64,000 nt of DNA from Orychophragmus violaceus (Eukaryota; Streptophyta; Magnoliopsida; Brassicales; Brassicaceae). A program made the translations under genes and the position numbers. Shown here piece by piece: positions 44,909 through 57,171 of the stretch. Numbering within the stretch: position 1 is the first letter of the stretch; each line of letters opens with the position of its first letter. A model generated the notes under the pieces. The model was not told the origin of the DNA. It searched no databases and was given only the letters and a program-made list of their open reading frames with translations. Location of the stretch: the NCBI GenBank assembly GCA_030180135.1, contig CM058239.1, positions 73,601,823 through 73,665,822 of the forward strand. Direction: 5' to 3'.

Positions 44909-45738
44909 ATCTCCCACTTGTACTGGAATCCTACATTCCCTAATCCTTTTGTCTCAATATCTCGATCTGGCATAAGGCAAGATGCGTGTCATCCTTATAT
45001 AGCCAGACCATGTTCATCGGACCAGATTTGATACTGACAATTCAAACGACTTGGGCAAGTCCGTTTGGGAGTGGCCACTCTCTTACCAGCTATCAAGTCT
45101 CCGATTGGCCTAGAGATATTACCTCCGTTAAACGGCAGGGACAAATCCCATATTGTTCCATCACTATGAACTACACACTTTATAATACACCCAACCAAGG
45201 TCCTTATAGCTCCCAGTTACGAAACAACGTTAGACAATGATCAAAGCGCATCAATCCATGTGCAGCCACATGCATGCGAACTCAGGTCTAAGGACTATAC
45301 TCTATAGTCGTAAATGAGAACCTTTTATGACACAAATATCAATATCTTGTAGAGTTCTCATCAGCGGGCCATGTCCGGTCATATGCTCCCTACATATACC
45401 TATGTGTTGACTTTGATGCCGCGCATCCATGACCCATGAAACTTGGTCATAAGTCTCAACACACTCTAGTCTCAAGTGGTTGTTGGTGTTCCAATTTCAA
45501 CAACCTTCGACTATGGACACTATGATTTATGTCATTTCGTTAAATATGGGGTTTCATGATCAAGTCTTTCTCATGTACTTCGATGGCCCATATATTACGA
45601 CATGAATCATTTTGGAACGATTATTTTATATCACAGTTAAAAATAATCCAGAAATAAAATTTCATTAACATTAAAATGTTTACATGAACCAATCAAGATA
45701 ACTAAATAAAGCCCTCATAACTCCCACTCAAAAAGAGA
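44909..45738 (-). other. Copia-3 3' untranslated region
   Basis: About 830 bp between the RNase H stop and the 3' LTR. A 67-codon sense ORF (44995-45198, opens MVGCIIKCVVHSDG) and an overlapping antisense 84-codon ORF are both kept in copia-4 (52586-52789), but the few differences change amino acids, so coding is not supported. The segment is far more similar to copia-4 than the coding regions are. Confidence 0.6.
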
Positions 45739-46092
45739 TTACATTTGAATATCTCTAATTCCTACAGCAGCAGTATGCAACTCGTGCTTAGGTTTCGGGA
45801 GTGGCTTTGTCAACGGGTCAGCCACGTTCTCATCAGTGGGAACTCTGCTGACCATCACTTCACCTCTATTCACTATATCACGAATCAGGTGATACCTTCT
45901 CATAATATGTTTTGATTTCTGATGATGTCTCGGTTCCTTAGCTTGAGAAATTGCACCATTGTTGTCACAATACAGTGTTAGAGGCTCAGTGGCATTTGGG
46001 AATACACCGAGTTCAATCATGAAGTTCCTTATCCAAACTCCTTCCTTCGCAGCTTCTGAAGCAGCGATGTATTCAGCTTCAGTTGTGGAATC
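45739..46092 (-). pseudogene. Copia-3 RNase H, C-terminal part
   Basis: Reads TTEAEYIAASEAAKEGVW, then LYCDNNGAISQAKEPRHHQ, ending ENVADPLTKPLPKPKHELH and a stop at 45739. It continues the polyprotein from 53563 across copia-4: the Ser-Thr-Val-Ala-Asp-Ser junction is restored when copia-4 and one GAATC are removed. Confidence 0.9.
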
Positions 46093-46774
46093 TGTTGGGA
46101 ATGTCCTGAAATCTACTGTACTATCTCTAGAAAGTATGATAAATGTCGAGATCAGACATAAGTCATAAATACTGGGTGATCATGATGGCTTGCTAGAGTC
46201 CGCTCTTGATCTATAAGTTTAGGACTTATTACCAGTATTGTATGATCCCAAAGGGTCACACACCATAGCTAACGGGATAGTTAAGATGGAATTAATACGG
46301 TAAGATGCAATGGCATTTACTGTATTTGTACAGAGAGTTGGGCAGACAACAAATGGGCTTTTGTCTGATTTGTGTCTTGGGCCCAAAAGTCTAATGGACC
46401 ATTAGTTTAATTAATTAAACTTGGGCCCATTAGTGAATAAATGATTGCAACAAGGGTTGCAAACCCTGATTGCCTTAAGGTTGGCGATTTGGAGGAGACA
46501 TGGCCGTGGCTCCATTCTCTCTAAAACCCTCTCTCTCTGTTGATTCATTCCACTCGGTCTAGCAGCCTATCCGTGCTTGTAAGCGTGTGGATACCAAGGA
46601 GGAACAGGTAACCATCTGTTCTAATCTGATCTTGTCATTACCACCAATCATTCCGCTGCAAAGGTAAAGATCAGGTTTGTTTTATGATTCGATTACAAGA
46701 ACCTAGATCTGTTTAAGATTATGTGCTAGGTTGCAATCTGAGAATTGAACCATGGAAAAACACATAATCCTTCA
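46093..46774 (+). mobile_element. Copia-4 5' LTR
   Basis: Opens TGTTGGGAATGTCCTGAAAT and ends CACATAATCCTTCA; next base G, then the primer site. Confidence 0.93.
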
Positions 46775-46899
46775 GTGGTATCAGAGCCAGGTTGTTAGTT
46801 TCTTGTAAATTTGGATCATAGGGTTGTTTAAAAGTTTTAAAGAATCAATTAAGAAATGAAAATTGATTAGAAAACTAAGAACCCTAATCGGCTATTGTT

Positions 46900-47490
46900 G
46901 AATGATCTTGGATCATTCAAATTGCCGTGTTGCCTTTGATGCTTGAGCCGCAAGGATCATGCTTAAGGCCGACGATCATGCTTGCATATTGGATCATGTG
47001 ATGATTCATGGATCGTGATATTTGGTCGATCGTTTAATGCCGTATGGTCTCGGATCATGAGGGTATTAGATCGATCGGATGCTAGGGTTCACGGATCCAT
47101 AAGGCCGTGTGATCGATGGCCTTCGATCGCTTACCGAGAGATGATGGGCCATTGATTGCTAGGTCTCGGATCAAGGATCATGACATTCGATCGCTTAATG
47201 CATGGATCGATCAATCGTTGTTATCGATCGTATGCCTAGATGATCGGGTGTGCATTGATCTCGGATGATCGACGATCGCTTGATCAATGCGATTATGTCT
47301 CGGATTGATGCATGATCCGATGGCTGAGTGATCGATGATCGAGTGATCACGGGCCGTGTGATCAAGCGTGGTCATGTGATGGACCGAGCAATGATCGATC
47401 GTTGGACGATCGTGAGCTACGGATCATGATCATGGGCCCATGATCCGATCTTGGATCGATCATGTCGATCGTTTGGCCCGTTAAATTTTA
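46900..47490 (+). repeat. GATC/ATCGAT-dense leader segment of copia-4
   Basis: About 590 bp in which GATC occurs dozens of times, often as GATCGATC, ATCGATCG, GATCATG or CGATCGTTGGACGATCG, with irregular spacing. There is no ORF. The matching position of copia-3 (58290-58470) has a shorter stretch with TCGATCGA palindromes. The rest of both leaders aligns, so this segment expanded or was replaced. Confidence 0.8.
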
Positions 47491-48638
47491 CGTCCCGCGA
47501 ATAGTCAATCGGTTAAACCGAGCTTCGTGGTTCGTTGCCCCAAACCGCACCGATCAAACCGGTCCATTTAATTGGCGGTTAATCGTGTGTTTAAAGCCTT
47601 AAACCGCAAGTTAAGTCAAATTGGCTAAAACGGGATCTCGGTTACATGATGTAGACCGATCCGTTTCTTCCCGGTTTTGGACTTAACTGAACCGATCCAA
47701 TTTAATTGGTGGTTCAAGCGGTTAACCCAAATCGCGGTTTGCTGGAAATTATTTAATACATGGTATTATTTAATTTCTGGTTAAACCGGATTGAAATTCA
47801 TAAAATTGAATTTTAACCTAAACCGAAGGCTGGTCTAAGTTTGATTTGGTTGGACCAAATAATTTAGAGCTGGTCTGGTTTAGTAAATAACCGATGGTTT
47901 TGATAGTTAATTTGGTCTTGGACCAGAATTAATAAACCGAATCGGTTATGTCAAATTATTGGGCCAACTGGAATTCTATGGTCTTGGGCCAAGAATTGGG
48001 CCTATAATTTGTGACCCAACCCGAAAATATTTATAAAATATTAAATTAGAAATTTCTATTTTTAGTATGTTTCTAAATTTAGAAAGTTTCTAAAATAAGT
48101 AAGTTTCCCAAAATAGTAATCTTCTATTTTTGGAAATAAAACTTGAAATCCTCAAAAACAATATCAAGCTTGGATGTCTTTCCAATCTTGTCAGCTACTT
48201 AACGCTTATTCGATTACAGATATGGCTTACAGTGTGAGGTGTCTGTTTTCGCGTAAGTAAAGTAGTATATAGTCACTAATTTCATTGGGAGTCCCAGACT
48301 TTAGTGATTATTTGGCTGTAAGAGATTGGTTTTCTTGACTGGGCCATTGGGAGTCCCGGGCCTTGAGACATCTGGTGTATTGAGCCTTGGGCCCAATTCA
48401 CAACCGAGAGTTATATGAGATATAACTAGCTGTGTGTATGCTTACCAAGTAAAGCTACTTCTGGGTGACGGCCAGTGGCCCACTTTGGATTTAGCTGAAC
48501 ATGGGTCTCGGAATCATTGCATTCTTATGAGGTTAAACAAAGAAATTTTGAATGCAATGCGAGTTTTCTTATAAGTTATTAAGATTACTCTTTTATGAAC
48601 TAAATAACTAAAACTCTATTTATCTCTAAATTTCAGCT

Positions 48639-51600
48639 ATGACGAGCACAAACAATCAAAACACTTTCTCGATCCGGTCTGTCCTTGAGATGGACAAACT
48701 GAACGGATCAAATTTCTTGACTTGGTCGCGGAACCTGAGACTAGTTCTCAGGCATGAGAGAAAGGACTATGTCCTTGAGAAAGCTCTCCCCGAGAGGATC
48801 GGTCCCAAGGCCTCTCATGCAGTATTGAATGCTTAGAATAAGCATTATGATGATGCGGTAGATGTGCGTGGTCTGATATTGGCTACCATGGACTCAGATT
48901 TGCTGAAGCAATATGAGAACATGGAGTCGCCAATAGAGATGATCAGCAGCCTGAAATTGAGATTACAGTAGCAGGTAAGAGTGGAGAGATACCAGTTGGT
49001 TAAATCTCTCAATAGCTGCAAGCTACCAAATGATCATCCAGTAAGTCCTCATGTCAGTAAAATGATGGGTTACATTGATAACCTGAGGAAACTGGATTAT
49101 CCAGTTAGCCAAGAATTGGCAACTGAGATCATTCTGCAGTCACTGCCGTCAAGCTATGATAAGTTCAGAAGGAACTATATCAAGAAAGGCTTAACGAAGA
49201 CGTTGACTGAACTGCATGATATGCTCAAGACAGTTGAGCCAAACGTGAAGAGTACCCTGTACAATCTCATGAAGGAGAAGGGTAGGTTTACTAAACCTAA
49301 TGCTGACAAGGGTGAAGACAAAGTTGTCCAGATTTTGAATCATGGCAAACGTGTGTCTTCTGAGCCCGAGTCAGATACCTCTTACGTTGGTAAGTGCTGC
49401 TACTGTAAAGAGACTGGGCATTGGAAGAGAAATTGCATTAAATTCATGGAAGATTATGAGGAGTTGAAGTTGATGTATGAGACTACTTCCTCAGGTATTC
49501 ATGTTATTACTTCAAGTTATACCTTATAGGTATTGGATACTGGTTGTGGCACTGATATTTGTTAAAATATGCAGAGCCTGAGCAACAGTAGAACGTTGAA
49601 GGAAGGGCAAGTGGAACTGCGTGTCTGGAAGGAGCTTGGGATGCTGCCTCAGCCGTAGGGTTTTCACTTGTAGATGCCTTTGAGGCTTGGTTTTGTATTA
49701 AGTAATTGCTACAATGTACCTGCTTTAAGCAGAGTTGTCTTTCATTTTCTTGTAAGAATTTGAATGTTTTTCATTTTGATAAAGACAAGTTTTGTTCTTT
49801 TGATCTTAATGAAATATTAATTGTAGCACCCTATTCAAGGAATGGGTTTTATATCTTAAACCAAAAGTGCCTAAATATAACATAAATACCGAATTGGTTT
49901 AAATCTGATGAATTAAACCTGATTTTCTTGGCGTAAATGTTTTGGTCAAATAGAGTAAGTCGGATTCAGAAACCCCATAGTTATGGACTTTTGGGCTCAT
50001 TTGAATGGATATCTTATGAGACTTGAATTCTGCTTACTGGACCAAAACACCAAGGGCCCATCTTAGCCGAGCTAGAGAAAAGCCCAAAGGCTTATTAGAC
50101 ATTGGACATACTCATGTATGTGGTCCGATGAGCAGTAATGCCAGAGAAAATTTCCTGTACTTCATTGTATCTACTGATTACTTCAGTGAGTATGACTGTG
50201 TTCATTTGATGAGATACAAGTCGGAATTCTTTGACATGGTCGAAAGAGTTCCAGAATGAGGTATAGAATCTGAGTGACAGAAGTATTAAGACTCTGGATT
50301 AGATCACGAGTGAGAATACTTGAGTCATTAATGGTGTGATCATCTGAATGAGTGTGAAGTCGTTTCACAGCTCAATCCTCCTGAAAACCTTGAGGTATTT
50401 CTGTGAGAAAGAATCAGATCTTATTAGAAATGATTAAAGATGAGTCACACGAATCTTCCATGATATTCTTTAAGAATAACGCTCTAGAAATATCTAAGTT
50501 TACGCTGAAATAGTTCCGCCAATATCAGTTGAAAGACACCACGTAAATGTGGATTGGAATCGATCCAAATTCGTCTTTACTGAGTATTTGTAGTTGTGCT
50601 ACTTCACTGGTTGTCCTAGGGAAACCAAGGCTTGTTACTTTTACGTCCATTCTGTTTTCTAAGAAGGGAAGTTATTTTCAAGAAGAACAGTGGGAGTAAA
50701 AGTATAACTCGAAGAAATTCGAGAAATACAGGAGGCTGCTCAACCTGTTGAGGGAGAGCAACGAATGGATTTACAGATTTCTGTAGAATCTACACCTGTA
50801 GAGCCTGAAGTTCGCAGATATGAATGAATCAGTCACTAATCCGAGAGTGATTTCTCGTCATTAGTTGAACCTGATGATCATTGAAAGTTCGCATGATCTG
50901 ATGATCATTGAAAGCGACGAATCTGCGAAATTCAAAGAAGCGAAAGTGAGCCCGGACTCCGAAAAATTACATTTTGTGTAAGTTAGCTTCATCGATCCAT
51001 TCATGGATGGAAGCAAACATATCGGAGTTGGAATCTTCGTTCTGTTGAAGTAGTCAAGGTTTTGACTTGAACATGAACGAAATGGAACTGTGCGTTTACT
51101 AATAGATAAGTGGGAGCGATGTTGCATTTCTCATAGTGTATGTCGATGACATACTGATTCTCGGATATAACGTCCCAATGCTGCAGTCGGTGGAGGACTG
51201 GTTTGGGAGTTGGTTTTATGATTGACATGGGTAAAGCCACATATGTTCTTGGATTTTGGATCTAAAGATAGAGATCCAAAAGAGCTGGTAGGACAAAGTC
51301 AGGATTCTCATTTTGACAAAGTCCTACACGTAATCAGCAATCCAAGAAGGGTTTTATGCCAATGTCACATGGCAATTCATTAAGCAAGATACAGTGTCCT
51401 GCGATATCTGCTGAGCTTGAATGCATGGATAGGATTCCATATGCGTCGGCAATTGGATCTATCATGTATGCCATGACACGTACTTGTTTTGATGTAGCTT
51501 TAATGTTAAGCAAGACAAGTAAAGACCAGTCAAATCCAGCAAAGAATCACTGGATTGCCGTAAAGAATATCCTAAAGTATTTGAGGAATACTAAGGATAA

Positions 51601-52020
51601 GTTCTTGATTTACGGAGAAAGTGAAGTGCTAAAAGTCGGTAGAGTCTGAAAGGCAAGTTTCCAATAGACAAAGATAATTCCTGGTCACAGTCCGGCTATA
51701 TCTTCTGTCTATCTGGCGGTGCAAGGCACTGTTGCTGACTCCATGACTTAAGCTGAACATTTCGCAGCTTGAGAAGCAGCGAAAGAGGTTGTTTGGAAAG
51801 AAAGAATTCATTACTGAACTTGATGTGATTCCCAGCATAGATGAGACTAGCTGCACATCAGAGGTCCAAACACCTTGAGGGTAGGTATAACCTATTCCGT
51901 GAGATAAATGACAGAGGTGTTAAGTAGATCAGCAAGTTTCATCGAATGAGAACGTTGCCAATCTATTAACAAAGCCACTCCTTAGGCCTAAGCATGAGTC
52001 GCGGACTGTAGCTGTAGGAT
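48639..52020 (+). pseudogene. Copia-4 gag-pol relic
   Basis: Gag opens MTSTNNQNTFSIRSVLEMDK, stops at 48834-48836 and again at 48969; a second gag ORF (48981-49529) ends with a CCHC knuckle (CCYCKETGHWKRNC). Integrase traces at 50023-50259 (HTHVCGPMSSNARENFLYFI) and RT/RNase H traces at 51356-51649 (RIPYASAIGSIMYAM, HWIAVKNILKYLRNTKDKFL) are separated by sequence full of stops. The span is about 3.4 kb against about 4.4 kb in copia-3, so parts are deleted, including most of the RT core. Confidence 0.85.
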
Positions 52021-52875
52021 GAATGAAACTAAGATGTAGTCTTAATTTCAGTGGGAGTTTGTAAAGGGCTTTACTTAGTTGTTTTGAAAGGTTCGTGTAA
52101 ACATAATATTTTATGTTTATGAAATCTATGATTTCTGGATTATTTTAACTGTGATATAAATAATCGTTCCAAAATGATTCATGTCATTATATATGGGCCA
52201 TCGAAGTACATGGTAGACTTGATCCTGAAACCCCATATTTAACGAAATGACATAAATCATAGTGTCCATAGTCGAAGGTTGTTGAAATTGGAACACCAAC
52301 AACCACTTGAGACTAGATTGTGATGAGACTTATGACCAAGTTTCGAGGGGTCATAGATGCGCGGCATCAAAGTCGACACATAGGTATATGTAGGGGAGCA
52401 TATGACCGGACATGGCCCGCTGATGAGAACTCTACAAGATATTAATATCTGTGTCATGAGAGGTTCTCATATACGACTATAGAGTATAGTCCTTAGACCT
52501 GAGTTCGCATGCATGTGGCTGCACATGGATTGATGCACTTTGATCATTGTCTAACGCTGTTTCGTAACTGGGAGCTATAAGGACCTTGGTTGGGTGTATT
52601 ATGAAGTATGTAGTTCATAGTGATGGAACAAGATGGGATTTGTCCCTGCCGTTTAACGGAGGTAATATCTCTAGGCCAATCGGAGACTTGATAGCTGGTA
52701 AGAGAGTGGCCACTCCCAAACGGACTTGCCCAAGTCGTTTGCATTGTCAGTATCAAATCTGGTCCGATGAACATGGTCTGGCTATATAAGGATGACACGC
52801 ATCTTGCCTTATGCCAGATCGAGATATTGAGACAAAAGGACTAGGGAATGTAGGATTCCAGTACAAGTGGGAGAT
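52021..52875 (+). other. Copia-4 3' untranslated region and polypurine tract
   Basis: About 850 bp, collinear with the copia-3 3' region. The part 52530-52800 differs from copia-3 at only about six sites. Ends AAGTGGGAGAT next to the 3' LTR. Confidence 0.75.
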
Positions 52876-53557
52876 TGTTGGGAATGTCCTGAAATCTAAT
52901 GTACTATCTCTAGAAAGTATGATAAATGTCGAGATCAGACATAAGTCATAAATACTGGGTGATCATGATGGCTTGCTAGAGTCCGCTCTTGATCTATAAG
53001 TTTAGGACTTATTACCAGTATTGTATGATCCCAAAGGGTCACACACCATAGCTAACGGGAAAGTTAAGATGGAATTAATACGGTAAGATGCAATGGCATT
53101 TACTGTATTTGTACAGAGAGTTGGGCAGACAACAAATGGGCTTTTGTCTGATTTGTGTCTTGGGCCCAAAAGTCTAATGGACCATTAGTTTAATTAATTA
53201 AACTTGGGCACATTAGTGAATAAATGATTGCAACAAGGGTTGCAAACCCTGATTGCCTTAAGGTTGGCGATTTGGAGGAGACATGGCCGTGGCTCCATTC
53301 TCTCTAAAACCCTCTCTCTCTGTTGATTCATTCCACTCGGTCTAGCAGCCTATCCGTGCTTGTAAGCGTGTGGATACCAAGGAGGAACAGGTAACCATCT
53401 GTTCTAATCTGATCTTGTCATTACCACCAATCATTCCGCTGCAAAGGTAAAGATCAGGTTTGTTTTATGATTCGATTACAAGAACCTAGATCTGTTTAAG
53501 ATTATGTGCTAGGTTGCAATCTGAGAATTGAACCATGGAAAAACACATAATCCTTCA
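52876..53557 (+). mobile_element. Copia-4 3' LTR
   Basis: 682 bp, near-identical to the 5' LTR; followed by GAATC target copy. Confidence 0.93.
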
Positions 53558-53562
53558 GAATC

Positions 53563-56500
53563 TGCCACGGTGCTCTGCTTGGAGCTCTTCCAACTTACTG
53601 CACCGCCATTCAGACAGAAGATGTAACCAGACTGTGACCGGAAATCATCTTTATCTGTCTGAAAACTTGCATCCGTGAATCCACTCATTTCAAGCACTTC
53701 ACTTCCTCCGTAAACCAAGAACTTATCCTTAGTATTCCTCAAATACTTCAGGATATTCTTTACGGCAATCCAGTGACTCTCACCTGGATTAGACTGGTAC
53801 CTACTCGTCATGCTTAGTGCATAAGCAACATCAGGACGAGTACAGATCATGGCATACATGATAGATCCTATAGCCGAAGCATAAGGTATCCTACTCATGC
53901 GCTTAAGCTCATCAGGTGTTTTAGGACACTGAGTCTTGCTTAGTGTAGCACCATGTATCATTGGCGTGAATCCCTTCTTGGATTTATCCATTCCGAATCG
54001 ATGCAGGATTTTGTCTATATAAGAATCTTGACAAAGTCCAATCATCCTTTTAGATCTGTCTCTAAAGATTCGAATTCCAAGAACATACGCGGCTTTACCC
54101 ATGTCCTTCATGGAAAAACAACTTCCTAGCCAGTCTTTAACAGACTTCAGCATTGGAATATCATTTCCAAGAAGCAATATGTCATCGACATATAGGATAA
54201 GAAACGCCACTTTGCTCCCACTAGTTTTCTTATACACACATTGTTCTTCCTTGTTTCTGATGAAGTCAAAATTCTTTATCGCCTCATCAAAACGAAGATT
54301 CCAACTCCTGGATGCTTGCTTCAATCCATAAATGGATTTATGAAGTTTGCATACTTTCCCAGCATTCTTAGGATCAATGTAACCGTCAGGCTGTGTCATA
54401 TACACATCCTCCTCCAAGATTCCATTCAGGAAGGCGGTTTTCACATCCATCTGCCAAATCTCATAATCATAATAAGCGGCAGTTGCTAGGAGAATCCGAA
54501 TTGATTTCATCATGGCCACTGGTGAATAGGTTTCATCATAGTCTATACCATGAATTTGCTTGAAACCTTTTGCCACCAACCTGGCCTTGTAAATCTGGAC
54601 ATTTCCATCCATGTCAATCTTCTTCTTGAAGATCCATTTACACTCGATGGCTTTAGCACCAGCGGGTAAGTCAACCAGTGAGAACACTCGGTTGACAGAC
54701 ATGGAGTCCATCTCGGATTCAGTGGCTTCACGCCACTTTGAGGAGTCAGGGCCAATCATGGCTTCTTCAAAGTTCGAGGGTTCATCACCGTCAATGATCA
54801 AAAGATCATGGCAATTAGTCACGAGGAATCCCTGATATCTATCGGGTTCGTGACGGATCCTTCCGGATCTTCGAACTTCAGGTACTTCAGGTTCAGGTTC
54901 TATTACAACTTCATGTAATTCATCCTGCTGTTCTCCCTCATTAGGTTGAACAGGTTCCTGTCCTTCTTGAATTTCATCAAGTTGTACCTTACTCCCACTA
55001 TCTTTCTTAGAGAGAAATTCCCTCTCAAGAAAAGTACAATCCCGAGCAACAAAGATCTTGTTCTCGGATCGCAGATAGAAGTAATAAGCCTTGGTATCCT
55101 TAGGATAACCAATGAAGTAGCATTTGTCAGATTTTGGTGTAAGCTTGTCTGAGATTAATCTTTTGACATAGGCTTCACAACCCCAAATTCTGAGAAAAGA
55201 CATTACTGGAGCCTTTCCAGTCCATAATTCATATGGTGTCTTTGCTACTGCTTTTGATGGCACTCTGTTCAGTGTGAACGTTGCGGTCAGCAAAGCATAT
55301 CCCCAAAGGGATATAGGAAGGTCTATGTGACTCATCATGGATCGGACCATATCTAACAATGTCCGATTCCTTCTCTCAGACACACCATTCCACTGAGGTG
55401 TTCCAGGAGGTGTGAGTTGGGAGATGATCCCACACTCACTCAGATGATCACGGAATTCCTGGCTCAAGTATTCTCCTCCTCGGTCCGACCGAAGAGCCTT
55501 AATACTTTTACCAAGCTGGTTCTGTACTTCATTCTAGAATTCTTTGAACTTCTCAAAGGTTTTCGACTTATGTTTCATCAAGTAGACATATCCATATCTA
55601 CTGAAATCATCAGTGAATGTAATGAAGTACTGATAGTTTCCTCTAGCATTTGTGGACATTGGGCCACACACGTCAGTATGTATCAGGCCCAATAGTTCAC
55701 TGGCCCTTTCTGTGGGTTTATTAAAAGGGGCCCGTGTCATTTTGCCCATTAGGCAAGATTCGCATTGCTCACAAGACTCAAAGTCAAATGAGCCCAAGAG
55801 TCCATTTGAATGGAGCCTCTTGACGCGTTTCTCACTAATGTGCCCCAAACGACAATGCCAGAGAAACGTTTCATTTTCTTCGTTAGATTTGAACCGTTTT
55901 GTATTAATGTTATATACTGGAGTAGATTGATCCAGCATGTACAGCCCATTAATAAGAGGGGCACAGCCATAGAACATATCATTGAGATTAAAGGAACACA
56001 ATTTATTCTTAATAGAAAAATCAAATCCTTGTAAATCCAATAATGAAACTGAAATGATATTTCTGCTTATAGCAGGTACAAAATAACAATTCTCAAGTTC
56101 TAAAATCAATCCAGAAGGTAAAGATAACAAGTAAGTGCCAACGGCCAGTGCTGGAACCTTCGCTCCATTGCCAACCCGCAACTCTACTTGCCCTTTCTTC
56201 AACCTTCTACTGTTGCTGAGCGCCTGCACATTAGTACAAATATGAGCCCCACATCCAGTATCTAATACCCAAGTGGTATTATCAGAAGTAGTAGTATTTA
56301 CTTCAATAACAAAAATACCTGAAGAAGTAGTCGCGAAGGATTTCTTCTTCTCCTTTAGACTTTCCTGGTATTTCTTACAGTCCCTGCGATAATGCCCTGC
56401 CTCTTTGCAAAAGTGGCAGATATCAGAAGGCCCAGCTTTAGACACGGGCTTGGGTTTGGCCTTTTCGTTGTGGACAGCCTTGCCCTTTCCCTTGTCTGCA

Positions 56501-57171
56501 GCGGATTTCTTGAAACCCTTGCCCTTCTGCACCATGAGTACAGACGGGTCCTTGGCCTTCTTCAGATTAGGTTCCGCAGTCTTGAGCATACCATGTAGCT
56601 CAGGCAAAGTCTTTGTCAACCCATGCATATTATAGTTCAAGACGAACTGGTCATATGCAGGAGTAAGAGACTGCAGAACGATATCACAAGCAAGCTCTTG
56701 GCTTATAGGACAGTCGAGTCTAGTCAAATGATCGAGATAACCCATCATTTTCAGAACATGTGGACTCACTGCTGCATCCTTAGCCATTTTACAGTCCAAG
56801 AGATTCTTTACAGTTTGGAATCTCTCTGTACGAGCCTGCTCCTGAAACAACGCTTTCAGGTTTGCCATCAGTTCCATGGGACAAGTCAGGCCTTCCCACT
56901 GAATCTGCAGATCGGGAGCCATTGTCGCCAACATTAGGCAAACCACGTCATTAGCATCTGAAGAATGCGTATCCCAAGCATTCTTCACAGCTTGTGCGGC
57001 ATTATTCGCAGGTCTAGGGGGGAGAACTCTTTCAAGGACATAAGCCTTCTTCTCCTTCCTGAGCACAAGTCTCAGGTTCCTGGACCAGTTCAGGAAGTTT
57101 GATCCGTTCAGTTTGTCCTTCTCAAGGGCAGACCGGATCGAGAAAGTGTTTTGTGTTGTTGTGCTTGACAT
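53563..57171 (-). pseudogene. Copia-3 gag-pol polyprotein (one stop, cut by copia-4)
   Basis: ATG 57171 opens MSSTTTQNTFSIRSALEKDK. Domains read leftwards: UBN2-type capsid, knuckle CHFCKEAGHYRRDC, protease WVLDTGCGAHICTN, pre-integrase WHCRLGHISEKRVKRLH ... CESCLMGKMT, integrase (HTDVCGPMSTNARGNY, NGVSERRNRTLLDM), RT (ECKWIFKKKIDMDG, YKARLVAKGFKQIHGIDYDE, catalytic LILYVDDILLLG) and the start of RNase H (KSSKQSTVA). A TAG at 55534-55536 stands where a Gln codon would be; frame is the same on both sides. All visible catalytic residues are kept, so apart from this stop and the nested insertion the protein looks competent. The Asp-Thr-Gly protease motif is intact. Confidence 0.9.

Larger units (their letters stand above)
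46093..53557 (+). mobile_element. Copia-4: young but coding-dead copia nested in copia-3
   Basis: LTRs 46093-46774 and 52876-53557, 682 bp each, with only about three differences seen (near 46114, 46277 and 46428). The target duplication GAATC is at 46088-46092 and 53558-53562. Primer site TGGTATCAGAGC is at 46776-46787; polypurine tract AAGTGGGAGAT precedes the 3' LTR. It belongs to the same broad family as copia-3 (related LTRs, gag and 3' region), yet its gag-pol is a relic. It sits in copia-3 RNase H in the opposite direction. Confidence 0.92.

Noticed and set aside
44986..45240. 84-codon plus-strand ORF, also conserved in copia-4
   Set aside because: Antisense to the element; the differences between the two copies are all amino-acid changing, so no evidence of coding selection.
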